From the NCBI GenBank assembly GCA_023079485.1, contig CM041090.1, positions 38,652,874 to 38,716,873 of the forward strand: 64,000 bases of DNA, given 5' to 3'. The translations under genes and the position numbers were made by a program. Positions within the stretch are counted from its first letter, which is position 1, and each line of letters starts with the position of its first letter. Positions 50,057 to 62,794 of this stretch are shown here, one piece after another. This DNA is from Archilochus colubris. Taxonomy: Eukaryota; Chordata; Aves; Apodiformes; Trochilidae. The notes under the pieces are model-generated. The model was not told the origin of the DNA. It did no database searches and saw nothing but the letters and a program-made list of their open reading frames with translations.

Positions 50057-52579
50057 GCTAAATAACACTGCTAAGGGCATTCTTGCTGGAACAAACCTTC
50101 CCTAAGTAATGCTTTGACTCCAGAAAGAGCCTGTTCTGAGCACTAAAGAAATCCTTCAGAAGTAACCTTGGAATTTGTATGTTTCTATCTATGTAGCTGT
50201 GGAAGCAGAGTGGGAGAGGGCTGAGTTTTGTTTTTTGAGGCAAATAGAAAACCTATGAAATTGATATTCCAAGGCTTCCTTCCACTCTTGTTGCAAGCAA
50301 AGGGCTCTCAAACAATCTGGGATTTTTATTTTTATTTTTTTTTATAAAAGCCTCCCCTGTCTGAGCACAGAGCAACCCAGTGCTGAGCACATTCCTTGCC
50401 ATCCTCATCCCTAATTGCTCTCAAGCTCTTGCAACACTCCTGTTCCCAGCTGGATGTTGTGACCCAAGAGCTGACTTGGCTTTGGAGGAGGCTGGGCTGA
50501 CCCCCCTGTCCTGCTGAATTCACACTGGTGGTGGGGTGTCTGGGACAGATGGAAGGAGCTTGGTTGGGAGATGAATCACCTGTTGCTTGGGATGGAACAG
50601 ATTCCTTCCTCTGCAGCTTGCAGGAGATATTGCTGAGATGGCTGCAGGCAGCAGAGCATCTGCTGATGCATGTCTCTGGTTCTACCCTCACACAAAAAAA
50701 GTACTCCAAAACTATCAACAGGAATAACCTGGCTTAATTTGTTTTCATCTTCACAGCTCCTGCTGTTTTCCCCACCTCCCCTGCAGCCCTGCTCCGTGGA
50801 GTCCCTGATGCCTCCTCCTCCTGCCTCATTTCCTTTCCAACCTACAGCCCAGTTTCAAAGGGGTGAAGCCTGAGATGCTCTGACTGAGCCACTGTGCCCA
50901 ACAAACTAACTGGCTGCCCCACCACCAAAAGCATCTCTTCCCAGTACACCAAATCTCCTTTGCATCTCTTCTTCCCCCCTTCTTCCAAGCTGCTGGAGGA
51001 CAGCCAGGACTCTTGTTGGAATCTTGTTGCCAACTCATCAGCATCCAGTAACCTCCTCCCTGGCACAGAAAAACCTTGAGCCAACCCTCTGCAGGGCAGA
51101 GATCAGCTCACAGGTACCCAGACCACAAAACCCCTCCAAAAAGTCCCTTGTAAACTCCTTACCAAAACTTCTTTCCCAGGTGCCAACCCCAGCCAGGGCT
51201 TTAAGTGCTGCTGAAATGTTAATAACAGGCATGAGGTCTTAGGGCAACCCAGCTATTGCCACACACTCCTGGTGTCAGTGTGCACAAGGTGTCACTCCCT
51301 GGGGAGCAGCCCTGGTGAACAGAACAACCCAGGGCAGCACAAGCAGCTGGTCCAAGGGAGGGTTAAGCAGCTGATGCTAAACTGTCACCACCATCATGGA
51401 AACTCACCACATCCAGTGCCAGATGTATTCAGCATCCTGCAAACTAAGGCTCTGGGCCAGCACTCAGCAACCTGCCAGCCAAAGGGTTTTCCCAGAACTA
51501 GGCTGGCATAAGGCTTGGGAAGGGAACTGCTCCCCGTGGCAGAATCGCCCTCTGAGTGGGTGTGTGGGATGCCATCAGAAAAGGAGTATGGGACTGGCAT
51601 CATCTTCCATCTGGAATAGAGGAGCAGAAGCTGCAAAAAACACCCAAGCAAGCTGTGGGGAGGAGAGGTTGCTCCATCAAAAGGGGTTTTCCAGACCATC
51701 CCTGGCAGTCACACTATTGGCCTCATCCAGTGCTGGAGGTTTCCTCCTGCTGTTGTGTTTTCAGGAGGAAAAGTATTGTTGATGGGTGGTTAGTGATAGC
51801 TGGGGGGGGCAAAGAGGCTTTTCTGCCATGCAAGGCTGCCAGCACACTGGGGGCTCTGGATTCCTGCCATTGCCACTTGACACAAGTCCCTTTGTGGTCA
51901 GACACCAGCCCCTGAAACACACCCTTAAAGCCTTTATAAGCCACAACTTTTGCAGATGCTTTCTGTCTCTGGTTGTAGCACAGCAAGGGAGGAAGGGAAA
52001 ACCTTGGGAGCAGGGAGGTTCAGACCCTTTGCTATATTCAAGGCCAGGAGCATTTTCTTGATGCATTATAAATCGATTAATTCTTGCAAGGAATATAGAT
52101 CTTGTGCTGATGGTGTCCCTAGGTATGGGAGCCTTCATGAACATTTAACATACAGCCTCCTTTCTGCATTAAAAAAAAACCAGAAACCCAAACAAAACAC
52201 CTGCAGAAAATCTCCTGCAGAGCCCTAAAACCAGCACTGCACCCCTTGGCAATCAAACACTTCCTCTCCCTTACCAGCTCCAGTTTGTGAACTACTTGAA
52301 TGCTGATGGTTTTCAGATAGCTCCCAAAGAGGACTTTACAGACAGAGAATGGTGCAGGAGGGAGAAAGAAAAACAGAAGAAAAAAAAAAACGAATCTGTG
52401 GACTGGAGATTTATGTAAATACAAATTCCCTGCAACAGCAAGTTCCTCACTGCATGTCACTCCTTTTACACAAACACCAAACACCATCAGATAAAGGCAC
52501 ATAAACAATGCATCCACTGCCCTCTGATGTGGTAGAGCTCTTGAATGAAACTTTCAAGCTCTCCTGCTTTACTCTCATT
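50057..52579. other. Unique non-coding sequence
   Basis: No element or exon recognised. Short A runs near 52,170 and 52,380. Confidence 0.4.
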
Positions 52580-53110
52580 GAATTATAGAATATGCCAAGC
52601 TGGAAGGGACCCATCAGATTCATCAATTCCAACTCCTGTCCCTGTGTAGGGCACCCCCAGGATCACCCCATGTGCCTTAGAACATCATCCAAACCCTTCT
52701 GGAACTCAGGCAGGCTTGGGGCTGTGACCACTTCCCTGGGGAGCTTCTTCCAGTGCTCAGTTGCCCTCTGGGTGAAAAACTTTATCCTGATATCTAACCT
52801 AACCTTCCCCCAGCACATCTTCCTTCCACTCCCTCAAGTCCTATCATTAATTACCAAAGACAAGAGGTTGGTGTCTGCTCCTCCTCCTCCTACCCCAGTG
52901 AGGAAGCAGAAAGCTGCCAGGAGGTCTCCCCTCAGTCTCCTCTCCTCCAGGCTGAACAGCCCAAGTGTCTCCACCTTCTCTTCCTCTGGCTTTCCCTCTA
53001 AACCCTTCACCAACTTTGTAGCCCTCCTCTGGACACTCCCATAGCTCCGTGTACTTTTGCTTTTTGTACTGTAGCACCCAAAACTGCACCCAGAACTCAA
53101 GTTCTGTGTC
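52580..53110 (-). mobile_element. CR1 LINE, ORF2 3' part plus 3' UTR (third subfamily)
   Basis: 'ATTATAGAATATGCCAAGC' at the 3' end, then 'GGAAGGGACCCATCAGATTC', 'GGATCACCCCATGTGCC', 'GTGACCACTTCCCTGGGGAG', 'GGTCTCCCCTCAGTCTCC', 'CCAGGCTGAACAGCCC' and 'GTAGCCCTCCTCTGGAC' in ORF2. It shares its end with 22,086-22,450 in opposite orientation. The minus-strand frame at 52,834-53,100 includes [14 protein letters not shown] ORF2 sequence broken by indels. It is one of the longest CR1 copies in the window. Confidence 0.95.
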
Positions 53111-55293
53111 CTGCTTCAAATCAGACTCTTAGGGGCTGAGGTGGGGTGGCAACTGGCAGGCTGAGAGCTTCTAGCAGCTTGGGGATTGTGCAAAAAGAAT
53201 TGCTCAGTGGGTGAAAAAAAAAACAAACACTGGTGGGAGCTAGAGAAGAGATTTTGTTGAGCTGTGCTGAGTTGTTGGTGTGTGGAATTTAGGAAGAAAT
53301 ATTTATATCTGCTGGGCTGCTCTGGAAGCTGCTAGAGGCTTGACATTCATTGCCAGTTGATGTTTTATCTTTCCTTGCTCGTGCTGGAAATGCCATGGGA
53401 CCACAAGGGTGGCAGGCTGCCAGGTAGTGCCACCATTAATACCCCAGACTAGATGGGTCCTGTCCTTCAGTAGTGCTGCTGAAGTTTCAGTGACATTTGC
53501 TGCTTCTTCCTGGGAAATGAGCCAGAGCTGGTAAACCTGCTAAGAGTTTTGGGAGAGAGCTGTGGGCACTCAGGCTTCATGGAGAGCTGGGGTGAATCCA
53601 CATGGCTCTCTGAGATGGAAAGCACCTTGGTGGTGGAGATCCAAGACTCTCTGCAGGGAAATCCAGTAGCCTCATTCCTTAGTGGGAAAATCACAGTCCT
53701 GATGAGCTGTTCCTGGTCCCACAGGACTTGGCTAGGACAAGGCTTCAGCCATGTCTCCATATGCCACCCAAGTGACCCCACCAGCTGAGATACACCAAGG
53801 GTTGGGATGCTGTACATGAAGGAAGAATTTGACCTCCAAGCTCCCAGCCTCTCCCCTTGCTGCAGTCTGCCTTGCTTTGTGGTTGCTCAGACAGAGAAGG
53901 TTTCATGCTGGAGCTCAGAGTCCTGGTTTTGCTCCTAAGCCCATGCAGGAAAAGTGAGCCACTGCCCCAGTTCCTCCTTCACTCCACCAGCAGCCCCATT
54001 AGGGGTGCACCAAGGAACTCTTCAAGAGATCTCACTCTCCATTAGTTCTCCAAGTGATGGCACCAGGGTAGGATCTGAGCAGAGAAAGGAAACCTGGCCC
54101 CAAGTGTCCCCTGTGTAAAACTTCTTCTATCTCCCCATAACCCAGCTCAGCTCTTTTGGCCACAGAGATTCTCTGGCACCAACTGAGCCCACTCAACTTC
54201 TCTGCCTGCATTTCAGATATTTAAAGATGTGAGGATTCTTGGTGGGGTTGGTGGGCAGGTCTGCTTTGGAGAGCAGGCTGAGATAGGTGCACAGGGTGGG
54301 TAAATCTTCCTTCCTTCCTTGGAGCATGGAGGATCACACACTTTGACACCTTGGTCAGTCCTCCAAGCAGTGATGGGCAGGTGCTTGGCAGCAGTGCAAA
54401 ACTCTGCTCTTCAGCAACCCCCACAAAAACTTGCCAAGGGAGTGGAAATCCAGATAATTCAGGAAAAAAACAACCAAACAAAACCCATTAAGAAATGCTG
54501 CCTCCACCAGCCATCTTCTGAGAGCTCCTTTCCTATGGGATGTGTTATTCCCAGCTATTCCCCAAGGACCAGAGAGGAAATTCCCTTGTTTGAGCACAAC
54601 AGTCCCTGGTTTACACAGGATGTCCCAGGACCTTGGAGTTTCCCTGCAGAAGAAGCCTGCCCTTGTTTTGCTCCTGACCACAAAGTGTTTGCTTTGCATT
54701 TAACAGGAACAACCAGTTTAGTGGTTGAATGAATGATCGGTGTTAATTAGTAGCATTCAAAATTAAAATCAAGGTCAAAAGAGGGTAGGCACTATCAAAG
54801 AACCTTGTTTGCTCAAAGGAAACATTAATGACACTTGTTCAGTGCTGCAAGATAAACTTGTTCAGGCACCGAGTTAATGAAGAAATAAATCCTCCTCTCC
54901 AAGGAACGTCACTACTCCTCCAAAACAAACCACACGCCTTTCATCTCAAGGTGTGCCCTTGCCTATCTCTCATCTCTCATCTCTCCTCCCTCTTTCATTT
55001 CTCCTCACTCTCGGGATGCCAGCTCTCCTCCCTGAGTGGCTGTGAGATGGGGCCACCACCAGCTGGTTGGACTTGGGCTGGCCTCTCCTTTCTGCAGAGG
55101 TGTCATCTGGAGCCCCCTGCAAAGGCACTGCCCTCCTTCCAGCTCTCCTTTGCTGTAAAGCAACAGACAAGGGGGTGTCACAGGGACTGGGAGTATGGGG
55201 CAGGGGATTTCAGGAGTTTTCCAGTTTTTTCCAGACAAGCATGAGCTCCTCTTCCCCTAACCTGACCTGCTGCTCCTGGGTTTGCACTTTTTT
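53111..55293. other. Unique sequence with a short CT-rich run
   Basis: ATCTCTC is repeated three to four times at about 54,965-54,985, within a CT-rich patch extending to about 55,012. No element or exon recognised. Confidence 0.4.
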
Positions 55294-55475
55294 GAATCAT
55301 AGAATAGAATCACAGAATCAGCTGGGTTGGAAGGCACCTCTGAGATCATCAAGTCCAACCCTTGATCCACTACCACTCTGCTTAGCAGACCATGGCACTG
55401 AGTGCCATATCCAGTCTCTTTTTAAGTATCTCCAGGGATGGAGAATCCACTACTTCCCTGGGCAGCCCATTCCAT
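55294..55475 (-). mobile_element. CR1 LINE 3' fragment (same type as 14,527)
   Basis: The tail 'GAATCATAGAATAGAATC', then 'GCTGGGTTGGAAGGCACC', 'CAAGTCCAACCCTTGATCCA', 'CCATGGCACTGAGTGCCA' and 'CTTCCCTGGGCAGCCCATTC'. It stops abruptly at 'CCATT', with no further ORF2. The tail is clean, suggesting a comparatively young copy. Confidence 0.94.
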
Positions 55476-56440
55476 TTGGGAAGATGCCCCCCTGGCTCAC
55501 AAGTTCCTCAGGACAGGTCCCTGTGTCTGGGCAGCTCCTGGTGCAGCATGGCCCAGCCAAGGTTCCTGACCACGGACGATGTGTAGGTCCAGACCATCTC
55601 CCAGTTGCCTGCATGGACCTTGCTGGCAGAGAAGAAGCCAGAAGCAAAGGAACCAAACAACTCCTGTGAGAGCTGGGTCACCTTCTGCAGGTGCTTTGCT
55701 CCATCAACAACAGAGGGAGCCCAAGGATGCCTGTGCTTCAGAGTCAAGCACCTCAGGCAAAGTTAGGGTGGGATGAATCCAGGGCTAAACAAATATTAAT
55801 ACAGTCAGAAGGCAGCAGTAGCAGCCTTCAAATCTATTTATATATACACAGAGAGAAAGAGAGAGAGGGAAAGTTCGTGCGCACGCTTTGGCTTCCCTGT
55901 GACCCCCAGAATGCCATAAATCACTTCCAGCAGGAGAGGGTGATCCAGGAAGATTTGCCCCCTGTCCCTGCTGCCATACTTTCAGCAATCCCTGCCCTGG
56001 CAGTGCAGCCAGGAGGGTGCTGAGCCCCTGGGAGTAAACCCAGGTGCTGGGGGCTCCCAGACTGAGCCAGGAACTCAGCCCTCCAGCTCCTGCTGCTGCT
56101 GAAACCACAGAAGGCCAAGGAAGATGATATTTCCATCTTTTGGAAACCAAATACTGGGAACACGCCTACACAGTCTTTGTCATAATCTCTCCAGTTCAGT
56201 CAGAAGTAAAGAACAGGCAGAGGTCAAACTTTTCCTGGCTTAATAGGAACACTATCAAAATTTAACCTCTTCCCTGCTGACAGCACGTGGATCTCCTGTT
56301 CCCAACAAAGCCACATGTTCCCAGCATGGCCACAGCATTCATGTGTGTGATGAGCACATGCTTGCTTTGGCAGTAGTGCCATTTTTCTACTTTCTTTTTC
56401 TGCTTTCTGTGTGTGTGTGCACAATGCAGACATTTCTGAT
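55476..56440. other. Unique sequence
   Basis: A (GA)-rich patch lies at about 55,850-55,872 and a (GT)5 run near 56,410. Nothing else recognised. Confidence 0.4.
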
Positions 56441-56750
56441 AGGAAAGCTGGGGAGGGAGTTTTCACAAGGGTGTGTAGTGATAGGACAAGGGGGAATGGC
56501 TTTAAGCTGAAAAGGAGGAGGTTTAGGTTAGACAGCAGGAAGAAATTCTTCACTGTGAGAGTGCTGAGCCCCTGTGCCAGGTTTCCCAGAGAAGCTGTGG
56601 CTGCCCCATCCCTGGCAGTGTCTCAGCCCAGGTTGGATGGGATTTGGAGCAGCCTGGGCTGGTGGGAGGTGTCCCTGACCATGCAGGGGGGTTGGAACTG
56701 GATGAGCTTTAAGGTCCCTTCCAACCCAACCCATTCTGTGATTCTATGAC
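56441..56750 (+). mobile_element. CR1 LINE 3' fragment
   Basis: From 'AGGAAAGCTGGGGAGGGAG' to the tail 'CATTCTGTGATTCTATGAC'. The ORF2 end is readable (SDRTRGNGFKLKRRRFRLD, then F-P-R-E-A and LAVSQPRLDGIWSSLGWW). A change has replaced the usual H-W-N before F-P-R-E. It belongs with 23,027 and 31,705. Confidence 0.95.
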
Positions 56751-58572
56751 ACTGGCAAGGATGAGCAGGCTTGGTTGCATGACAACCATCAGCAAACAAT
56801 CCAACCTCCCACATCCCATTCAGCTGCAGACACCCAGCACACAATCCTGCTTCAGCCCATCTCACATTCTAGAGAAGAAGAGGCACAAAACAGAGGCTTC
56901 CAGGGGACCAGATGGGCACCTGTCAGCAGCCAGACATCAAGAGATCAGCACTTTGGATTGTGTATTACCTAAAAAATAAGGAAAGGTTAAAAAAAATAAA
57001 GGGATGGGGAGGGGAAGCACCACCTTCTGCAAGAATTTCAAACAGATGATTCTCAGACACTGTGTGAAAAAAAACAAATTGGCAGCTCTCCCCCTTTTTT
57101 TCTGAGCTGGAGGAAAACAACCTAGCATCCCACATTTCTCACAGCACCCCTCACCACTTTGGAAGAGCCATAAAAAAGGGTACATTCCTCTGAGTTTCTT
57201 CCCTTGGATGTCTCCGGGGAGTAGTGAGTGAGCTGCTGCACACAGATGGTGAACCTGGTGAGCAGGAGCCACAAAGCAGTGAAAAGTTGAACTCTGCACC
57301 TCAGCACTGTCACTTCCCAAAAGCTTAGGAGTTAATTCTTATCCACAGGTTGGTGGCCATAAGGATCCTAAGCCCTGGAAATCGATAATGGACTCCAAAT
57401 GGGACACATTAGACAGAGAGGAGGCGAAGATACTCAAGTAACTTTATCCTGCCTAGCAGACCTCTGCACCAAGGCTCTTTGCTCCAGCCCAGCTGTCTCC
57501 AAGCTCAGGAGCCATAGAGCTGGTAGGACCTGAGAGAGGGAGATCAAATTCAGAGGCTGCCAAGCATGTGGTTGGTTGCTCTCCACGCCCCTGCTCAACT
57601 TTTGGCCTCCTCCTTTCCCACCGAATTTCTCAGAGGTTCTCAGCATTGCTTGCTGGTTTGCAGACTGCAAAAATAGCACAGAGACTAAAACGATCTTCAG
57701 GAATCAGATAAGAGCTCCTCCCAGGAGAAAGAAAGAGATTTCTTTATTCTTTTTTCTTTTTTTTTTTTTTTTCTCTGTGTGTCTAAGAAGGCTGATGTGC
57801 TACAATTACAGACTCTGATTTCCATCCCAAAGTGCTCTGTGTGCAGAGCTGACAGCAGGCACTGCTGGGACCAGCTTCTCACACCAGCTGCCCCAGTACC
57901 TGCACAGAAGATCTGCTGGGGGAGAAATAGCTAAAGACAAGAGGCAGTACTGTCTTTTCTGACATTGCTTCCTCCTCAAGTGCAGCTCAGACAGAAAAAT
58001 GCATTGGCAAAAGCTCTGTCACATCATCTTTCAAGCAACTCATTTTTTGGTTTGCCAAGGGAAGTTTTAGGGAGCCTTCCACACCTCCCTTGGTTTCCAA
58101 CTGGCCATCCCATCCTTCCCTAACCTGGGTTTGATGCTTTCCAGACCCTTCCCCAAGTCACCTCAGCTCACTGACTCAGAAAGAGTCCCTGGGCCCTTCC
58201 TGGGTCAGTTCTCCATCCTCCTGAGTTATATCAGTTCCCAGAGGGGTCCCACCAGTCCTGGAGCAGGGGGGAGATAAGTCCTGGGAAAATGAGAATGGGA
58301 GAGGAGAGGGAAAGGGAACTGGGGATTTATCTGCCAGTCCTTCCCCCCGCTCACTGCTTTTCATGGAGACACATTTGAAACCTTTTTTCTGAAACGAGAG
58401 CTTTATAACTCTCTTATCTGCATCCAGTTACTGATAAGCACTCTGATATATATGTCCTGTCACACTGTGCACTCTGTGTGCACAGCAACAGATACCCACA
58501 AGCCCCAAAAGAAGAGCCATGAAATGCTACATAAACACAAATAAATAAATACAACATAGCAAATGGGGCCAT
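56751..58572. other. Unique sequence with a T-rich run
   Basis: T-rich tract at 57,739-57,775; short AAAT runs near 58,540. No element or exon recognised. Confidence 0.4.
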
Positions 58573-58620
58573 AAGGGACCTCGAGCTGTCTCTAGTTCAC
58601 CCCCCAAAGCAGGGTCAAAT
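58573..58620 (-). mobile_element. Possible old CR1 fragment
   Basis: 'AAGGGACCTCGAGCTGTCTC', 'TAGTTCACCCCCCAAAGCAG' and 'GGTCAA' follow the older CR1 3' UTR on the minus strand, as at 4,150-4,262. It is too short for certainty. Confidence 0.5.
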
Positions 58621-59280
58621 TACAACTTATTGCCCAATCCAAGTGCTAAAAATATCCATTGGCCGAAATTCCAGGCTTCCCGGGCAACTGCTTCCTCTCA
58701 CTCTCTCCTTTTCACCCTTCAAAGCTTTTCCTGGACTTAAATGTCCCTCACTGCAGTTTAAACCCAGGCACTTTCCTGTCCCCGGCAGACAGAGGGAACA
58801 ATTCCTTCCCATCCTGCTTACAGCTCACATCTGGTGTTGGTTACATCTCCCTTTCAGGCTCTGCTGCCTTGGCAACTGTTTTCTAGACAATCAGTGGCAG
58901 TTTGGTTGGGGGAAAAAACAAAACAAAACAACCCCACCAAGATCCAGGGGCTGGCCATAAAGCCCAAAGCAGAGATGAGGCTGGAAGGAGCTGGTGATGC
59001 AGCTCATTCCTTGGTGAGATGGTGGTGGCAAGAAAATAGAGCAGATCCCAGCAGGGGCACTGAGGCCAGGCACTGGGAGATCCCAGAGATTTTTGCCAGC
59101 AGCCCCAGCACCCCATTCCCACCTTCAGGGTGGCAAACTCTGCTTTGCAGCATTTTGCCATTTTTTATGCCCTTTCAAAGATTTTCCTTGCAGGAAGGTC
59201 AGAAAATGAGACAGTTCTACAAGCAGACTGAGCACATATTGAACCAAACCTCCACCAGCAGCCTGAAGATAGAACTGCCC
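58621..59280. other. Unique sequence
   Basis: Nothing recognised apart from an AAAAC patch near 58,912-58,930. Confidence 0.4.
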
Positions 59281-59631
59281 TGAATATGGACCACGTGTCA
59301 TGGTCCTCACTCCGTGCTCCCATCCCAAAGTGGGACGTGGCCTCTGAGCACGGCAGCACCTTGTGACATGAGTCACCTCCACCCAGCAAAGCACATTTTC
59401 CACCCACGTAGCTGCAGCTCCTCTGCCAGAGGTCACCACGGCAGCTGTGGGTGGGAATGCACGTCCACCCTGATACTGATGCTGCTGCTGCTGCTGCCAG
59501 GAGCCCACACCCACGGACCAACACTGTGCGTGGGAGCTGGTGATGGGAAGGTGGTCCTTGTGATCCATGTTCCCACCCGTCACCTCACCTCCCTTAAAAT
59601 CCAAGGGCAAAACAACAACGTTGCCAGAAGT

Positions 59632-59875
59632 TGGGTTAGGTAGAATCAGATGAGGTGTTAGGAAAATGTTCTTCACCACAAGGGTGAAGACCCTGGCACA
59701 GGTTGTCTGGGTGGTGGTCAAAGCCCCATCCCTGGCAGTTTTTATGGTCAGGACAGATGAGGCTCTGAGCAACCTCTTCTAGTGGGAGGTTCTCTAGTCC
59801 TTGCCCATAGCAGAGGGGTTGGAAGGAGATGATCTCCAAGGTCCCTTCCAACCCTGACAAGTCTATGATTCTAAG
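59632..59875 (+). mobile_element. CR1 3' fragment, old
   Basis: 'GATGAGGTGTTAGGAAAATG', 'TTCTTCACCACAAGGGTGA', 'GCCCCATCCCTGGCAG', 'CTTCTAGTGGGAGGTTC', 'GATGATCTCCAAGGTCCC' and 'TCTATGATTCTAAG' keep CR1 order. Many substitutions point to an old copy. Confidence 0.92.
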
Positions 59876-61307
59876 TCATGTAGCACAAACAGCAGGAGAG
59901 AAAATCTGCTGCATAAATTCCTGGATGTACCACCCTGATATCCTCTTTTCCTTTTAACCCCACCAAAGACTCACTGAGCTGCAGCCATACAGCTGCAATC
60001 ACCCCACGTGTGAACTTTTCGAGTCCTCACTGAAAGGGAAAACAGCATCTCCTCCAAAACCCACAGTTTCACCTGCCTGTCCCTTAGAGAAAGTCCCCAT
60101 GAGTTTCGCCCAGCTCAGAGATGATGAAATTCCATCTGAAGGTGTCAGGGCCTCGGGTCAATCTAAACACTCCTCTGGGAGCATCCTGAGTCCTCTTCCC
60201 TCCCCCAGCCTCAGAGACGCTGCTCCACATTTTTGCCTCACTGTTTTTCTTGGCAGCTGGTTTCTTTCAAGTCAAGCTATTGCCGTGTTGCTTTTAGGTA
60301 CTTAAATTCATATTCTTGATTCATTTCTTCCCTAATCACTTGGGATACTGCGTTTTACAAAAGGGAGTATAATTAATCTTCCAGGTTTGTGCACGTGTGA
60401 TGAAAAAGATGTGATCCGTGACAATTTAATGCCCTAGCTAGCTGCTAGACAATGGAAATTTCTGAGTTATACCCAAGAAAACCACACCCAGGCTCACAAA
60501 GCCTCCAACAGCTGACAAGCATCTTTTCCAAACTCCTAAACAAGAACTTTTTTTTTTTTAGGGGAATTGGGGGGGGAGTTTTTTCTTCTTGTTGTCAGTG
60601 TTTTAAACTTGGCCCCAAAACCCGGTTGCAAAAAGAGTGAAGCTGCCAACTCATCTGGAACGATGAGTTCCAGAAGCTGCTGAATGTCTCACAGCGTTAT
60701 CACAGCCATCTGGGAGAACCGAGGTGCATTTTGTAGGGTGATGGCTGTTAACCTGCTCCTGCTCCCCTCCAACATTCATTCCTCCCAAGCTCGGTGGCAG
60801 TCAGGCAGTCAGCATCCCTCCTAGGCAGCCCCATCCCATCTCAATCACTCCCTTAGATGTTAACAACCCTGTGATGGCCAACGTGGATCTTGGCTGCCCA
60901 TAACAAAGCTTTCGGCGTGACATTCTGGGAGGAAATGGTGGGAATGCTGCAGCAATCAGACAGAGTTATAAAAGGTTAAGGAAGATGAAAGGACGCAGAG
61001 GAAAAGGCCCAGGCAGCCAGAGAGATTTTGGCAAGATTTGCTAAACTGCTGCCTAGCCACACACTGACACGTTTCCTGCATTTCCCAACCCAGCTGCTCA
61101 TTTCCAGTAGCCTCAGCAAATCTCTATGGCTGGAAGAAACCCTGAGCTACCGTGTGGCTGGTAGCGTTTGTAAGGAGTTGAGCAAAAGTGGTAAAGATCC
61201 CAAATGGAATTCGAGAAGCGAGTTGAGTTCATCTAGAAACGGGGTCCCTGGGGAGGCTTCGATCCCAAGTGCTGCGGCTCAGCCTGGAAGCGCGGAACCA
61301 AAGCGCT

Positions 61308-61363
61308 CTCGATGTGGTTGTTGCTCACTCGATGTGTTGGTTGCTCACTCCATGTGCTGCTCA
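61308..61363. repeat. Tandem repeat, 20-bp unit x2.8
   Basis: CTCGATGTGGTTGTTGCTCA, CTCGATGTGTTGGTTGCTCA and the shortened CTCCATGTGCTGCTCA stand head to tail. Confidence 0.85.
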
Positions 61364-61560
61364 CCTAGAGGCGATCCCAAGTCACCTCAGTGTTTTTGGA
61401 AGGGAAATGTTTCACTCAGCATGAGCAAAAAGCTGCTGAGGACAAGCAACCCTCTGGTACTGCTGGGCAGGGCAGGGAGGTGCGGGACGCAGAGGCAGAG
61501 GGGGGAAAACTTCATTTCTTTCCATCCTTATCATGGGACAATTCCTAACTACATTTAGGA

Positions 61561-62483
61561 CTGTGGTATCCTGATTTCACACTGTGGGGCTTTAGTCATT
61601 GTCTTTTGAGAGCTATTCAATGCCTTAATAGACATCCTCGTCACACTTCTCGGGTTTTTTTGTTACCACCTTATTGTTTCCTTCGTTATCTTTCTCACGA
61701 CTTAAAATATCTTTCTCTTTCTTCCTCACCAGTACTCCAGGCTTTCAAATGACTGCGGGCTCTTTCCTAATCTCTCTCCTCTTCCCCATCCCATATGGGT
61801 CCAGCTCGGTGCTTAGCTAAGCTATGCACATAGCTCCCTGTCAGCATCACCACAGCAATCAGTGCCTCCAGCTCCAGCCCATTGCCGGTGCTGCTCTCTG
61901 AATTCCTGCCACTCGTCACCCGTGTCTCCATGGCCAGGTGCCAAAAAGGGGACGTGGACTCACTGGGTGGGAGCAGAAGAGCTCAGGATTCGAAGCTCCC
62001 ATTCCGACCAGCACAGGGCATGTGCACCACCCATCACCCAGCAGCTGTGATGCTGTGTCCTAGAATCCATCCTTCATATGGTCCTCTTCCAAAATTTCCT
62101 CATGCTTTTTTCCAGCTCCTCCATCTCATTAAAGAGGAGGTTGGTTTTGGCTGTGCTATTCTGCTGAAGCACTTCCAAAGCAGCCTTGATCTCTGCTGCT
62201 CCTTTCTCTCAGTTCCTCCCAGTCCCACAGTGACTACAGGTTTGGCCACGCTGCATTTAGCACTGAGATCATTTAGGAAGGCTCCATGACCAGCACTGTC
62301 TGCAATCCAAGGGACACCACTGCCACCCCAGCCACACGTCCCCCTTCAAAGGTGGCTGTCAAAAATGGTGTTAAGTTTACATGTAAGTTTTACTCCCTTC
62401 TAAAAGCCTCAATGCCATCTGCCTGTTGGGGAACTGAGGCAATTGCTGTCTCCTTTCCCATTTCCATGGCTTTTATAGACTTT
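61561..62483. other. Unique sequence
   Basis: Pyrimidine-rich at about 61,650-61,800. Nothing recognised. Confidence 0.4.
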
Positions 62484-62570
62484 TATAGAATCACAGGATG
62501 GTTTAGATTGGAAGAGAACTTAAGGATCAACCAGTTCAAATCTCCTCCTTCATGAGACACCTCCCACGAG
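62484..62570 (-). mobile_element. CR1 3'-end fragment
   Basis: 'TATAGAATCACAGGATGG', 'TTTAGATTGGAAGAGAAC', 'TTAAGGATCAACCAGTTC' and 'GAGACACCTCCCAC' are the last ~85 bp of a CR1 on the minus strand. Confidence 0.85.
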
Positions 62571-62794
62571 AAGTTATGTTTCCTTGGTGGTGTCACCACA
62601 GCCACAGTGCACACCAGTGGCCACTTCAGTTGCTCTGGTGGCCACCACAGAGACCATCCAGGCCAGGCAGCAGGGACCTGGCTCACAGCAATGCCTACAG
62701 CTGACAGCAGCATCAGCCTCTCCAACTTCAGGACTTCTGTGGCCTGGATGAAGTTGGAGTTGGCTTTAAATTCATCTGAGCTGCTGTGTCCATG

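Larger units (their letters stand above)
59281..61560. other. CpG-enriched block with scattered CG clusters
   Basis: CpG is frequent at about 59,281-59,620 and 60,890-61,500 (around 20 in the last 600 bp by eye), against sparse CpG elsewhere. A CR1 has inserted at 59,632. TATAAAAGG lies at 60,967-60,975. No exon is recognisable. The 61,028-61,558 frame begins with TTG. Confidence 0.4.

Noticed and set aside
59125..59772. Minus-strand frame of 215 codons
   Set aside because: It begins at TTG and its first part is antisense CR1. No recognisable domain.
61028..61558. Plus-strand frame of 176 codons downstream of the TATA-like motif
   Set aside because: It begins at TTG and contains a tandem repeat. 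No homology recognised.
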